From: RUG11462 sp045539315
GTDB taxonomy: Bacteria; Bacillota; Clostridia; Oscillospirales; Acutalibacteraceae
Assembly: GCA_045539315.1 (NCBI GenBank)
Contig: JAZQFC010000030.1
Location: forward strand, 11,456-75,455
Length of the DNA: 64,000 nucleotides
Direction of reading: 5' to 3'
Shown: positions 50,446-58,256 of the stretch, one piece after another
How the letters are laid out: every line of letters starts with the position of its first letter
How positions within the stretch are numbered: position 1 is the stretch's first letter
Made by a program: the position numbers and the translations under genes
Notes under the pieces: model-generated
Told to the model about the DNA's origin: nothing
The model's input: only the letters and a program-made list of their open reading frames with translations
Databases searched by the model: none

Positions 50446-51417
50446 ATGTGTACCGCGATTACGGTGAATGCCGACGATTTTTATTTCGGGCGGACGCTCG
50501 ATTATCACCGCTCGTTTGGCGAGTGCGTTGTGATTACCCCGCGCAATTTTCCGCTCCCGTTTCGAAAAAACAACACGCTTTCGCGCCACTTTGCCCTTTT
50601 GGGCATGGCCACCGTTCGGGACGGTCTTCCCCTTTATTACGAGGCGGCCAACGAACACGGTCTTTGCGCGGCAGGGCTTTTGTTTCCCAAGAACGCCCAC
50701 TATTTTGAGGAACGGCCCGACCGCTTGAACCTCGCACCGTTTGAAATCATTCCCTTTGTGTTGGCGCAGTGTAAAAATTTAAGGGAAGCGCGGCAAATTC
50801 TCGAACAAACGAATATTTGCGCCCTCGATTTTTCGCCCGATTTGCCTTCTACGCCGCTACATTGGCTCTTTGCCGACCGCTCGGGGGCGCTGACGGTCGA
50901 AAGCGTGGCTTCGGGTCTTAAAATTTACGAAAACCCCGTCGGGGTGCTCACGAACAATCCGCCGTTTTCCTATCACCTTTTGCATTTGTGTGACTATTTG
51001 AATTTGAGCCCCTATGAACCGAATGCGACGTTTTCGAACGCCGAACTTTCCCTTTACGGCAGCGGTCTTGGCGCCAAGGGACTGCCGGGCGACGGTTCCT
51101 CGACCTCGCGTTTTGTGCGCGCCGCTTTTTTTAAGGAACACGCCACCGTTTTTTCCGAAGAGAGCGACAACGTCGGACAATTTTTTCACCTGCTCGACAG
51201 CGTTTACCAGATTGACGGGTGCAACCGCATTTCGCCCGACACCGCGCAAAAAACCCTGTACGCGAGTTGCCTCAATGCCACGCGCGGCGTTTATTACTAC
51301 ACGACCTACCAAAACCGCACGGTTTCGGCCGTTTATCTGCGCCGCGAAAACCTTGAGCGCAAGAGTCTTTGTTGTTTTGAACTTTTGTCGGCGCCGGTAT
51401 GTGTCGCCCAAAATTAA
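50446..51417 (+). CDS. Choloylglycine hydrolase family enzyme (bile-salt-hydrolase-like)
   Basis: 323 residues. The start at ATG 50446 exposes Cys2 (MCTAITV), the Ntn nucleophile. Conserved residues follow: Arg and Asp in FGRTLDYH, Asn in LTNNPPFSYHL, and the signature PGDGSSTSRFVRAAF, very close to that of bile salt hydrolases. It would cleave conjugated bile acids after loss of the initiator Met. Penicillin V acylase and N-acyl amidase relatives share the fold and cannot be excluded. There is no signal peptide, as usual. GAAAGGATG lies upstream. Confidence 0.85.
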   Translation: MCTAITVNADDFYFGRTLDYHRSFGECVVITPRNFPLPFRKNNTLSRHFALLGMATVRDGLPLYYEAANEHGLCAAGLLFPKNAHYFEERPDRLNLAPFEIIPFVLAQCKNLREARQILEQTNICALDFSPDLPSTPLHWLFADRSGALTVESVASGLKIYENPVGVLTNNPPFSYHLLHLCDYLNLSPYEPNATFSNAELSLYGSGLGAKGLPGDGSSTSRFVRAAFFKEHATVFSEESDNVGQFFHLLDSVYQIDGCNRISPDTAQKTLYASCLNATRGVYYYTTYQNRTVSAVYLRRENLERKSLCCFELLSAPVCVAQN

Positions 51418-51437
51418 GGGTCTTTTTGAAAAACATT

Positions 51438-51466
51438 TTGACAAGCACCGCGCGGCGTTGTATAGT
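51438..51466 (+). promoter_or_regulatory. Promoter of the DUF4097 gene
   Basis: TTGACA (51438-51443) and TATAGT (51461-51466) are 17 bases apart. Confidence 0.72.
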
Positions 51467-51490
51467 ATTCTATGAAAGGGGATTTTTCGG

Positions 51491-52279
51491 ATGAATAAAA
51501 CTGTAAAAACCGTATTACTCGTTGCTGTTTGCCTGGTCTTGGTGGGGCTGATTGTTGTGATTGGCCTTTTGTTGGCCGACAAGTTGGGTCTTGTTCAAGT
51601 CGGGAAATACACCCTTCAGACCAACACGACCGATATTTCACAAGAATTTCAAAATATTTCGATTGACGTCGACACCTCCAACGTGACGTTGGCACTCTCG
51701 GAAGACGAGCATTGCCGCGTAGAATGCCGCGAACCCGCGCGTTTGCGCCATCGCGTGGCGGTTCACAACAGAACACTCCAAATTTCTCTGGAGAGTGACG
51801 CCGACCTGCTGTCGCGCATCGGTCTTTCGAGCGAAACTTTATCGGTGACGGTCTATCTGCCGCGCGCCGAGTACCAAAACATTGAAATTGAAACCGATAC
51901 GGGCACGATTACCGTGAACGACCTGGTGGCAAGCGGCAAAACCGAACTTCATTCCGACACGGGTGAAATTGCCCTCGCGCACAACACCCTCGGCACGGTG
52001 GACGCCGAAAGCGACACCGCCGATATTCTGCTCAATTACACGACCTGCAGCGGTCTTTTTGAGGCCGAAAGCGATACGGGCAACGTCATTTTCGACCAGT
52101 CCGACGCCGCCGAAATTCGGGTAGAAACCGACACGGGGGACGTTTCGGGCACCCTTCTTTCCGACAAGGTCTTTTCGGCCAAGTCCCGAACGGGTATGGT
52201 GGTCGTTCCCGAAAGTTCGTCGGGCTCAAATTGTTCGGTTCAGACCGATACGGGCAATATTCAACTTCGCATTCGATAA
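51491..52279 (+). CDS. Membrane-anchored DUF4097 beta-helix protein
   Basis: 262 residues. An N-terminal helix (about 6-29, VLLVAVCLVLVGLIVVIGLLL) anchors an extracellular domain. The domain is made of repeated IETDTGTI / HSDTGEI / ESDTADI / ESDTGNV / ETDTGDV units, the DUF4097 right-handed beta-helix pattern. The role is unknown; in Bacillus LiaG-like members belong to envelope-stress operons, but no sensor kinase lies nearby here. Single-gene unit. Confidence 0.82.
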   Translation: MNKTVKTVLLVAVCLVLVGLIVVIGLLLADKLGLVQVGKYTLQTNTTDISQEFQNISIDVDTSNVTLALSEDEHCRVECREPARLRHRVAVHNRTLQISLESDADLLSRIGLSSETLSVTVYLPRAEYQNIEIETDTGTITVNDLVASGKTELHSDTGEIALAHNTLGTVDAESDTADILLNYTTCSGLFEAESDTGNVIFDQSDAAEIRVETDTGDVSGTLLSDKVFSAKSRTGMVVVPESSSGSNCSVQTDTGNIQLRIR

Positions 52280-52295
52280 GAAACTCTGAAATCCG

Positions 52296-52328
52296 AGAAG
52301 CAAGGCCGCGGCCCTGCTTCTTTTTTCT
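52296..52328 (+). terminator. Terminator after the DUF4097 gene
   Basis: The stem AGAAGCAAGGCCGC/GGCCCTGCTTCT is followed by six T. Confidence 0.8.
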
Positions 52329-52356
52329 TGTCAAAAAAACGTTTTTATGGTAAACT
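52328..52356 (+). promoter_or_regulatory. Promoter of pepD
   Basis: TTGTCA (52328-52333) and TAAACT (52351-52356) are 17 bases apart; GGAGG follows before the start. Confidence 0.62.
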
Positions 52357-52384
52357 GTTTATACTGTAATTCCGGAGGAACGAT

Positions 52385-53827
52385 ATGCAAAAAGTAAGCG
52401 AATTAAACCCCCAAAGGGTGTTTTATTATTTTGAAGAATTGACCCGAATTCCCCACGGGTCGGGCAATCAGAAAGGTATTGCCGATTACTGTATGGCCTT
52501 TGCCGCCAACCACGGGCTGAAAGCCGCGCGCGACGAGGCCGATAACGTTGTGATTTACAAGCCTGCCGCAAAAGGGTACGAGGCGGCCGAACCCGTTATC
52601 TTGCAAGGGCATTTGGACATGGTCTGCCAACAGCAAGAGGGGCTCGGCTTCGATTTTGAAACCGACGCGCTGAACCTCTTGGTTGAGGGGGATTTTTTAA
52701 CGGCCGACGGCACAACGCTTGGCGCCGACAACGGTATCGCCGTGGCGATGGTGTTGGCCATTTTAGAGCGCGACGACCTCAAACACCCCGCGTTGGAAGC
52801 CGTGTTCACCACCGACGAAGAGATTGGTATGGTGGGGGCGATGCAGTTGGATTTTTCGCGCCTTTCGGGCAAAAAAATGATCAACCTCGACGCCGAAGAA
52901 GACGACACGCTGACCGTTTCGTGTGCGGGCGGCAGTGACTTGACCTTGACCGCGCCCCTTTCGCGCGAATCCAGAACGGGAACGCGCGTCACCCTGACCC
53001 TTTCGGGGCTCAAGGGCGGTCACTCGGGGGTTGAAATTCACCGCGGCCGCGTGAATGCCGATATCCTGGCCGGGCGCGTGTTGGATACCCTTTCCAAACA
53101 GACCGACTTTTCGCTCATTTCGGCAAACGGCGGCGACAAGGGAAACGCCATTCCCAACCGCTGTGTGTTGGAATTCTGTGTTGACGACGCCCCTGCGTTC
53201 TGCGCCGCGGCCGAAGACTGTTTGAAAACCGTTTGTGCTAAACTTTCCGCCCGCGAACCGCAGTTTACCTACGCGCTGCTCGTCGGCCAAACCGAGGAAA
53301 GCGCCGTGTTCCCGAAAAAACTGCAACAACAATTCCTCTATCTTTTATGTTGTGCCCCCAACGGGGTTCAGGAACTGAGCGCCGAAATCGAGGGGTTGGT
53401 TGAAACCTCGTTGAACCTCGGCGTGTTGGAAACGCGCGAAGACCAACTGTTTTTGCATTTTTCGCTTCGAAGCAACAAGCGTTCGGCGCTCGCGGCTTTG
53501 GAAGAAAAACTCAAAACCTTCTTAAATTGTATCGACGGCACCGCCGAAACCTTCGGCCACTATCCGCCGTGGGAATTCAAAGCCGATTCTTCCTTGCAGA
53601 AACTGTTCTGTAAATGCTACGAAGAACTGCGCGGCGAGCCTTGTAAAGTGGAGGCTATTCACGCGGGGCTCGAATGCGGCGTGTTTGCCGCCGGGATTGA
53701 AGACTTGGATTGCATTTCGTTCGGTCCCTCGCTTTACGACGTACACACCACGAATGAGAAACTGTCGATCTCCTCGGCACAGAAAACCTTTGCGTTGCTG
53801 TTGAAACTGCTCGAAAACTGCAAATAA
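52385..53827 (+). CDS. pepD: Cytosolic dipeptidase PepD (aminoacyl-histidine dipeptidase, M20)
   Basis: 480 residues, full length. Metal ligands and catalytic residues sit in LQGHLDMV (His, Asp), TLGADNGIAVA (bridging Asp), TTDEEIGMVGA (catalytic Glu pair), NLDAEEDD and HAGLECGVF. It hydrolyses dipeptides, including Xaa-His, in the cytoplasm. The OPT peptide-transporter-family gene downstream has its own promoter but fits peptide use by the same cell. Confidence 0.93.
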   Translation: MQKVSELNPQRVFYYFEELTRIPHGSGNQKGIADYCMAFAANHGLKAARDEADNVVIYKPAAKGYEAAEPVILQGHLDMVCQQQEGLGFDFETDALNLLVEGDFLTADGTTLGADNGIAVAMVLAILERDDLKHPALEAVFTTDEEIGMVGAMQLDFSRLSGKKMINLDAEEDDTLTVSCAGGSDLTLTAPLSRESRTGTRVTLTLSGLKGGHSGVEIHRGRVNADILAGRVLDTLSKQTDFSLISANGGDKGNAIPNRCVLEFCVDDAPAFCAAAEDCLKTVCAKLSAREPQFTYALLVGQTEESAVFPKKLQQQFLYLLCCAPNGVQELSAEIEGLVETSLNLGVLETREDQLFLHFSLRSNKRSALAALEEKLKTFLNCIDGTAETFGHYPPWEFKADSSLQKLFCKCYEELRGEPCKVEAIHAGLECGVFAAGIEDLDCISFGPSLYDVHTTNEKLSISSAQKTFALLLKLLENCK

Positions 53828-53830
53828 TGT

Positions 53831-53859
53831 TTGCTTTATCCCCCGTTTTATGGTATGAT
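53831..53859 (+). promoter_or_regulatory. Promoter of the OPT / PqqD-like pair
   Basis: TTGCTT (53831-53836) and TATGAT (53854-53859) are 17 bases apart. Confidence 0.6.
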
Positions 53860-53912
53860 ACTTGGGAATTGCTTATCGTAAAACAACCGTTTTGCGAAAG
53901 AGAGGAGAAATT

Positions 53913-55820
53913 ATGGAAAACAAAAACGAATTTCGGCCCTACGTTCCGGCCGAAAAAGTGACCCCCGAATTGACCGTAACCTCCATTATTATGGGCGCGT
54001 TACTGGCCGTTATCTTCGGTGCGGCGAACGCATATTTGGGCCTTCGCGTCGGTATGACCGTTTCGGCGTCGATTCCGGCCGCCGTTATCGCGATGGGCGT
54101 TATCCGCATTATTATGCGCAAAAACTCGATTTTGGAAAGCAACATTGTTCAGACCGTCGGTTCGGCCGGTGAATCGCTGGCCGCGGGCGCGATCTTCACG
54201 TTGCCGGCCCTCTTCCTGTGGGCGGCCGAAGGCAAAATGGACAAGCCCGGAATGTTGAGCATTACGATGATTGCTCTGTTGGGCGGTCTGTTGGGCGTCT
54301 TCTTTATGGTTCCGCTGCGCAACGCGCTGATTGTCAAGGAACACGGCGTTCTCCCCTATCCCGAAGGAACGGCCTGCGCCGAAGTTCTTCTCGCGGGCGA
54401 AGAGGGCGGCGCCAACGCCTCGACCGTTTTTGCCGGTATGGGCTTTGCGGCACTCTTTAAGTTTATTATTGACGGCGTAAAACTCGTTGCCGGCGAAATT
54501 TCGACCGGTATCAAGGGTTATGCCGGTGAGATCGGCACCCAGATCTACCCCGCCGTGATGAGCGTTGGTTTTATCTGCGGCGCGCGAATTTCTTCCTTTA
54601 TGTTTGCCGGCGGCGTGTTGAGTTGGTTGGTTATTATTCCGCTCATCGTACTGTTCGGCGCCGATATTACGCTCTATCCCGGTACGGCACCCATCGGTGA
54701 AATGTTTGCCGACGGCGGCGCGAGCGCGATCTGGAGTTCCTACATTCGTTACATCGGTGCGGGCGCCTTGGCCGCAGGCGGTATCATCAGCCTTATTAAG
54801 TCCCTGCCCCTCATCGTCAAGACCTTTGGCGGCGCGATGAAGAGTATGTCGGCAGGCGGTGCGGCTTCTTCGGCCCGTACCCAACAGGACATCAACATCA
54901 AAATCGTCTTGATCGCGATTGCTGTCCTGACCCTTTTGGTATGGTTGGTTCCCGCCATTCCCGTGTCCTTGTTGGGCGCGATCATCATCGTTATTTTCGG
55001 TTTCTTCTTTGCAACCGTTTCTTCGCGTATGGTCGGCCTTGTCGGCAGCAGTAACAACCCCGTTTCGGGTATGGCGATCGCAACCCTTTTGATTGCAACC
55101 CTCATTCTCAAAGTCACGGGCAGTTCGGGCTACACCGGCATGAGCAGTGCCATTGCCATCGGCTCGATCATCTGTATCGTTTCGGCCATCGCGGGCGATA
55201 CTTCTCAGGACCTGAAAACCGGTTTCCTCTTGGGCGCTACCCCCAAAAAGCAGCAGATTGGTGAAATTATCGGTGTCGTTGCCTCGGCCTTGGCCATCGG
55301 CGGAACGCTTCTGCTGCTCGACAGCGCCTGGGGCTTTGGTTCGGACCAGTTGGCCGCACCGCAGGCAACCCTCATGAAACTCATCATCGAGGGCGTTATG
55401 GGCGGCAATCTGCCGTGGGGTCTGGTCTTCATCGGCGTGTTTATTGCCGTTGTTGTGGAACTTATCGGAATCCCCGTGTTGCCGTTTGCTATCGGTGTTT
55501 ATCTGCCGGTACAACTCAACGCTTGTATCATGGTCGGCGGTCTGGTTCGTCTGGCGCTCGACAAACTCAAGCGCAACGAGGAAGAGAAAAAAGAAATCGT
55601 CAACGACGGTGTTCTCTTCTGCTCGGGTATGATCGCGGGTGAAGGCCTTGTCGGTATTCTGTTGGCGCTGTTGGCCGTCTTCGGCGTGGACCAGGCGCTC
55701 GACCTGTCGTCGAAACTCGGCATTCCGCCCGTTGTTTCCAACATCGGCGGTCTGGTTCTCTTTGCCGTTATTATTCTGACCGTACTCAAGTTCTCGTTGT
55801 GGAAAAAGCGCAGTAAGTAA
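53913..55820 (+). CDS. OPT-family oligopeptide transporter
   Basis: 635 residues from ATG 53913 (AGAGGAG upstream). About 15-16 transmembrane segments. Conserved OPT features include LTVTSIIMGALLAVIFGAAN, YLGLRVGMTVSASIPAAV, LPYPEGTACAEVL and GDTSQDLKTGFLLGATP. The bacterial branch is thought to move small peptides or metal chelates with protons; this member's substrate is unknown. Its stop overlaps the start of the PqqD-like gene by one base (TAATG), so the two are coupled. A 611-codon antisense frame here is a composition artefact. Confidence 0.92.
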   Translation: MENKNEFRPYVPAEKVTPELTVTSIIMGALLAVIFGAANAYLGLRVGMTVSASIPAAVIAMGVIRIIMRKNSILESNIVQTVGSAGESLAAGAIFTLPALFLWAAEGKMDKPGMLSITMIALLGGLLGVFFMVPLRNALIVKEHGVLPYPEGTACAEVLLAGEEGGANASTVFAGMGFAALFKFIIDGVKLVAGEISTGIKGYAGEIGTQIYPAVMSVGFICGARISSFMFAGGVLSWLVIIPLIVLFGADITLYPGTAPIGEMFADGGASAIWSSYIRYIGAGALAAGGIISLIKSLPLIVKTFGGAMKSMSAGGAASSARTQQDINIKIVLIAIAVLTLLVWLVPAIPVSLLGAIIIVIFGFFFATVSSRMVGLVGSSNNPVSGMAIATLLIATLILKVTGSSGYTGMSSAIAIGSIICIVSAIAGDTSQDLKTGFLLGATPKKQQIGEIIGVVASALAIGGTLLLLDSAWGFGSDQLAAPQATLMKLIIEGVMGGNLPWGLVFIGVFIAVVVELIGIPVLPFAIGVYLPVQLNACIMVGGLVRLALDKLKRNEEEKKEIVNDGVLFCSGMIAGEGLVGILLALLAVFGVDQALDLSSKLGIPPVVSNIGGLVLFAVIILTVLKFSLWKKRSK

Positions 55821-56167
55821 TGAAAAAGAATCCAAAGATTTCGAAAAATTATCTGGAGTTTCGACCCTGCCGCGCCGAAGGACTCGACTATAAGTGCGAG
55901 GCCGACGGGAAGATCACGTTGCTGATTGAAAACAAAGGGTTTTTCAACCGCGTAGCGCAAACGGTTTTCAAAAAACCGAAGGTCAGTCAGGTGCATCTCG
56001 ACGAAATGGGCAGTTTTCTCTGGCCGCTTCTGGACGGAGAACGCGACCTGTTGGCACTCGGCGAATTGGTCGACGCCAAGTTCGGTGAATCGGCCCATCC
56101 GCTTTACGAACGCCTGGCCAAATATTGCCAGATTTTAGAGAGTTATCATTTCATTACGTTGAAATAA
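55820..56167 (+). CDS. PqqD-like (RiPP recognition element fold) protein
   Basis: 115 residues. The region about 60-115 (VHLDEMGSFLWPLLDGERDL, LVDAKFGE, LAKYCQILESYHFI) matches the winged-helix PqqD family, with an extra N-terminal basic segment. PqqD domains bind leader peptides of ribosomal natural products. No precursor peptide or maturation radical SAM enzyme lies nearby. The one-base overlap with the OPT gene suggests it works with the transporter. Confidence 0.78.
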   Translation: MKKNPKISKNYLEFRPCRAEGLDYKCEADGKITLLIENKGFFNRVAQTVFKKPKVSQVHLDEMGSFLWPLLDGERDLLALGELVDAKFGESAHPLYERLAKYCQILESYHFITLK

Positions 56168-56335
56168 GAAAACCCCCGTACGAAAATCCGTACGGGGTTG
56201 TTTTTTGGGGGTTTTGTAGGGGACGATGCCTTCGACGTTCCGTTAATTTTGCAATTTTCACGGACAGTCCGGGAGGCCTGTCCCTACAACAACGCCTTTT
56301 GGTTCATTCGTAGAGGACGGCGCCTTCGACGTCCC
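56168..56335 (+). repeat. Direct repeat A of the SLOG/XRE cassette (with terminator hairpin)
   Basis: It begins right after the PqqD-like stop with the terminator stem AACCCCCGTACG/CGTACGGGGTT and T6. It continues through GTAGGGGACGATGCC, TTCGACGTTCCGTTAATTTT and TTTCACGGACAGTCCG to CCTGTCCCTACAACAACGCC and a second GACGGCGCCTTCGACGTCCCG. The TGTAGGG and CCCTACA parts form an inverted pair. A second copy lies at 57,318-57,484. Confidence 0.8.
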
Positions 56336-56362
56336 GTCTGGCGGTACGCCCCGACGAAAACC

Positions 56363-56845
56363 TTATGAATATATTGTAGGGAACACGATGATTTCTTTCC
56401 CTTTTTGCGCGGCATAATCCAAGGCAATTTTCGTGCCGCTTTTCCGCGCGGCAGGTAGATTTGCGGAATCAAAATAAAACACACAATAGTCGCTCTGTTG
56501 TATGAGTATTTCGTTTCGCTTGATATATACTGCCCGTCCTGCACCAAGCACACTTTCGGGATAATAGGTTTCTTCATAACTTTCTAAAAGATAGTCTTCA
56601 TAATGTTCACTGATAAACGGATATTCCGCCCGTACGTAAACGCGTTTTACGTGCGGGTATTTTTCTTTCAGTCGGGTCACAAGCGCATAGCACAGGCTAT
56701 CGAATTGGCTTTTACTGCCAAACAAAAAGGTGTCCACCCCTTTTTCCGTAATCAGTGCTTCAATTTCAGCAACCAGTTTCCCTTTTAATTCTTCGGTTTC
56801 CGCAAGATTTCTATGCCCGATAAAACAAACGGTCTTCTTGGTCAT
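56363..56845 (-). CDS. SLOG-family (DUF1273/YpsA-like) protein
   Basis: 160 residues; ATG at 56845 with AAGGGG eight bases upstream. It opens KKTVCFIGHRN and contains TFLFGSKSQFDSLCYALV, RVYVRAEYPFIS and SDYCVFYFDSA. This is a Rossmann-like SLOG domain thought to bind nucleotides or nucleotide-derived ligands. Homologues occur in stress, conjugation and phage-defence contexts. It is divergent from an XRE regulator and lies between two direct repeats, so it looks like accessory DNA. Confidence 0.75.
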   Translation of the reverse strand: MTKKTVCFIGHRNLAETEELKGKLVAEIEALITEKGVDTFLFGSKSQFDSLCYALVTRLKEKYPHVKRVYVRAEYPFISEHYEDYLLESYEETYYPESVLGAGRAVYIKRNEILIQQSDYCVFYFDSANLPAARKSGTKIALDYAAQKGKEIIVFPTIYS

Positions 56846-56897
56846 CCTTTGCACCCCTTACATAATTCACAAAAACAAACAAATTATTATTTTGTGT

Positions 56898-56938
56898 CCT
56901 ATTCGGATATCTGTGTTATTTTAACATATCCGAATAGG
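56898..56938. promoter_or_regulatory. Probable operator between the SLOG and XRE genes
   Basis: CCTATTCGGATAT (56898-56910) and ATATCCGAATAGG (56926-56938) form a perfect 13-bp inverted repeat. A second palindrome, TGTTATTTTAACA, lies between them at 56914-56926. Its position in a divergent intergenic region beside an XRE gene suggests binding by that regulator. Confidence 0.65.
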
Positions 56939-56977
56939 ATATACAATAACATTAGTGAAAATTATGGGGTGAACGCT

Positions 56978-57313
56978 ATGAATATTGATTATATTTCGAT
57001 CGGTAATCGTATTAAAGAACTTCGTACTGCAAAAGGTTGGACTCAAGCTAAACTCGCAGAAGAATCTAATATCGAACCCTCCAATATTTCTCACATCGAA
57101 CGGGCGGCGACGAAATTGAGTTTGCCTACTTTGGTAAATATTGCGAATGCTTTGGGTGCAACTCTTGATGAAATCGCCTACGGAAGTTTAGTTAAAAATA
57201 CCCATGTATCGATGAAAATCATCGATGATATTCTGCAAGACTGTTCCGGTGAAGAATTAAAATCCCTTGCCGAAGTCCTTCGAACCACAAAAACCGTTTT
57301 ACGAAACAAATAA
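56978..57313 (+). CDS. XRE-family transcriptional regulator
   Basis: 111 residues from ATG 56978 (GGGGTG upstream). The helix-turn-helix covers about 7-62: IGNRIKELRTAKGWTQAKLA, IEPSNISHIERA, LPTLVNIANALGATLDEI. A short C-terminal helical part follows (SGEELKSLAEVL). It probably binds the palindromes just upstream and controls both divergent genes. The DNA is visibly AT-richer than its neighbours, which suggests acquisition. Confidence 0.85.
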   Translation: MNIDYISIGNRIKELRTAKGWTQAKLAEESNIEPSNISHIERAATKLSLPTLVNIANALGATLDEIAYGSLVKNTHVSMKIIDDILQDCSGEELKSLAEVLRTTKTVLRNK

Positions 57314-57317
57314 AGTT

Positions 57318-57484
57318 AAAAAACCCCCGTACGGAAATCCGTACGGGGTTGTTTTTTGTTTTGGTAGGGAACGGCGCCTTCGACGTTCCGTTAATTTTAT
57401 AATTTTCACGGACAGTCCGAAAGGCCTGTCCCTACAACAACACCTTTTGGCTCATTTGTAGGGGACGGCGCCTTCGACGTCCCG
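57318..57484 (+). repeat. Direct repeat B of the SLOG/XRE cassette (with terminator hairpin)
   Basis: It follows the XRE stop by 4 bases and aligns with repeat A along its full length. It has the same AACCCCCGTACGG/CCGTACGGGGTT terminator, TTCGACGTTCCGTTAATTTT, TTTCACGGACAGTCCG, GGCCTGTCCCTACAACAAC and GGCGCCTTCGACGTCCCG. Scattered substitutions show it is not a recent exact copy. Confidence 0.8.
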
Positions 57485-57539
57485 CCGGGTCCTTTGAAAA
57501 AACAACAGGAGGGCCTCTGCGCCCTCCCGTTATGAAACG

Positions 57540-58253
57540 TTATCGGTATTGCGGCGGTACGAGGGCCGCCAATTCCTCCATTTTTTCCTTTGTGGGGGTG
57601 GGGGTGTCTTTGAGGGGAAAATCGATTCCCAGCGCCGTATATTTCTCGGCGCACAGGTTCCGAAACGGCAACAGTTCGATCTTTCGAACACAGTCGTGCC
57701 CTTGGGCAACCGAAACGAGTTGCCGCACCGACTCTTTGGAATCGGTCTTGTCGGGAATAATGACGCGGCGCAACACGGTGCCAATCCCCTTTTGCTGCAA
57801 GACGCCCAAAAAGCGCTCGGTGGCAAGAAGACTGCCGCCCGCAAAATCTTTATATTCCTGTTCGGTGGGGTACTTGTGGTCCAAAAGAACAAGGTCGGTC
57901 TCGCCGAGCAATTCCTCGACCGCCGCGTTCCAGACACAGCCCGAGGTATCGAGCGCCGTGTGAATGCCGTAAACGTGGAGTTTTCGGAACAGTTCGGTGA
58001 CAAAAGCGGCCTGTAAAAGCGGCTCGCCGCCCGAGACCGTCACGCCGCCCTCGGCGCCGAAATAGGTGCGAAAACGAAGAATTTTCTGCACCAAGGCTTC
58101 GGTTTCTACTTCCTCGCCGCCCGAGTATTCCCAGGTGTCGGGGTTGTGGCAACAAATACACCGCAAGGGGCACCCTTGCAAAAACACCACGCACCGAACG
58201 CCCGGTCCGTCGACCGTGCCGAGGCTTTGGAAAGAATGAATTCGTCCAATCAC
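57540..58253 (-). CDS. pflA: Pyruvate formate-lyase activating enzyme
   Basis: 237 residues. A radical SAM enzyme that installs the glycyl radical in PflB. The cluster motif is CPLRCICC (C-x3-C-x2-C) near residues 28-35, followed by HNPDTW and the GGEPLLQ SAM-binding loop. It starts 3 bases after the pflB stop, so the two form one operon in the order pflB-pflA. Confidence 0.94.
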   Translation of the reverse strand: MIGRIHSFQSLGTVDGPGVRCVVFLQGCPLRCICCHNPDTWEYSGGEEVETEALVQKILRFRTYFGAEGGVTVSGGEPLLQAAFVTELFRKLHVYGIHTALDTSGCVWNAAVEELLGETDLVLLDHKYPTEQEYKDFAGGSLLATERFLGVLQQKGIGTVLRRVIIPDKTDSKESVRQLVSVAQGHDCVRKIELLPFRNLCAEKYTALGIDFPLKDTPTPTKEKMEELAALVPPQYR

Positions 58254-58256
58254 TTT

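Noticed and set aside
54000..55835. A 611-codon open frame antisense to the OPT transporter, and similar long antisense frames over uraA, upp and the corrinoid operon
   Set aside because: They are a by-product of codon bias in GC-richer genes, are rich in Asn/Asp/Arg/Gln without domain pattern, and lie fully opposite well-supported genes.
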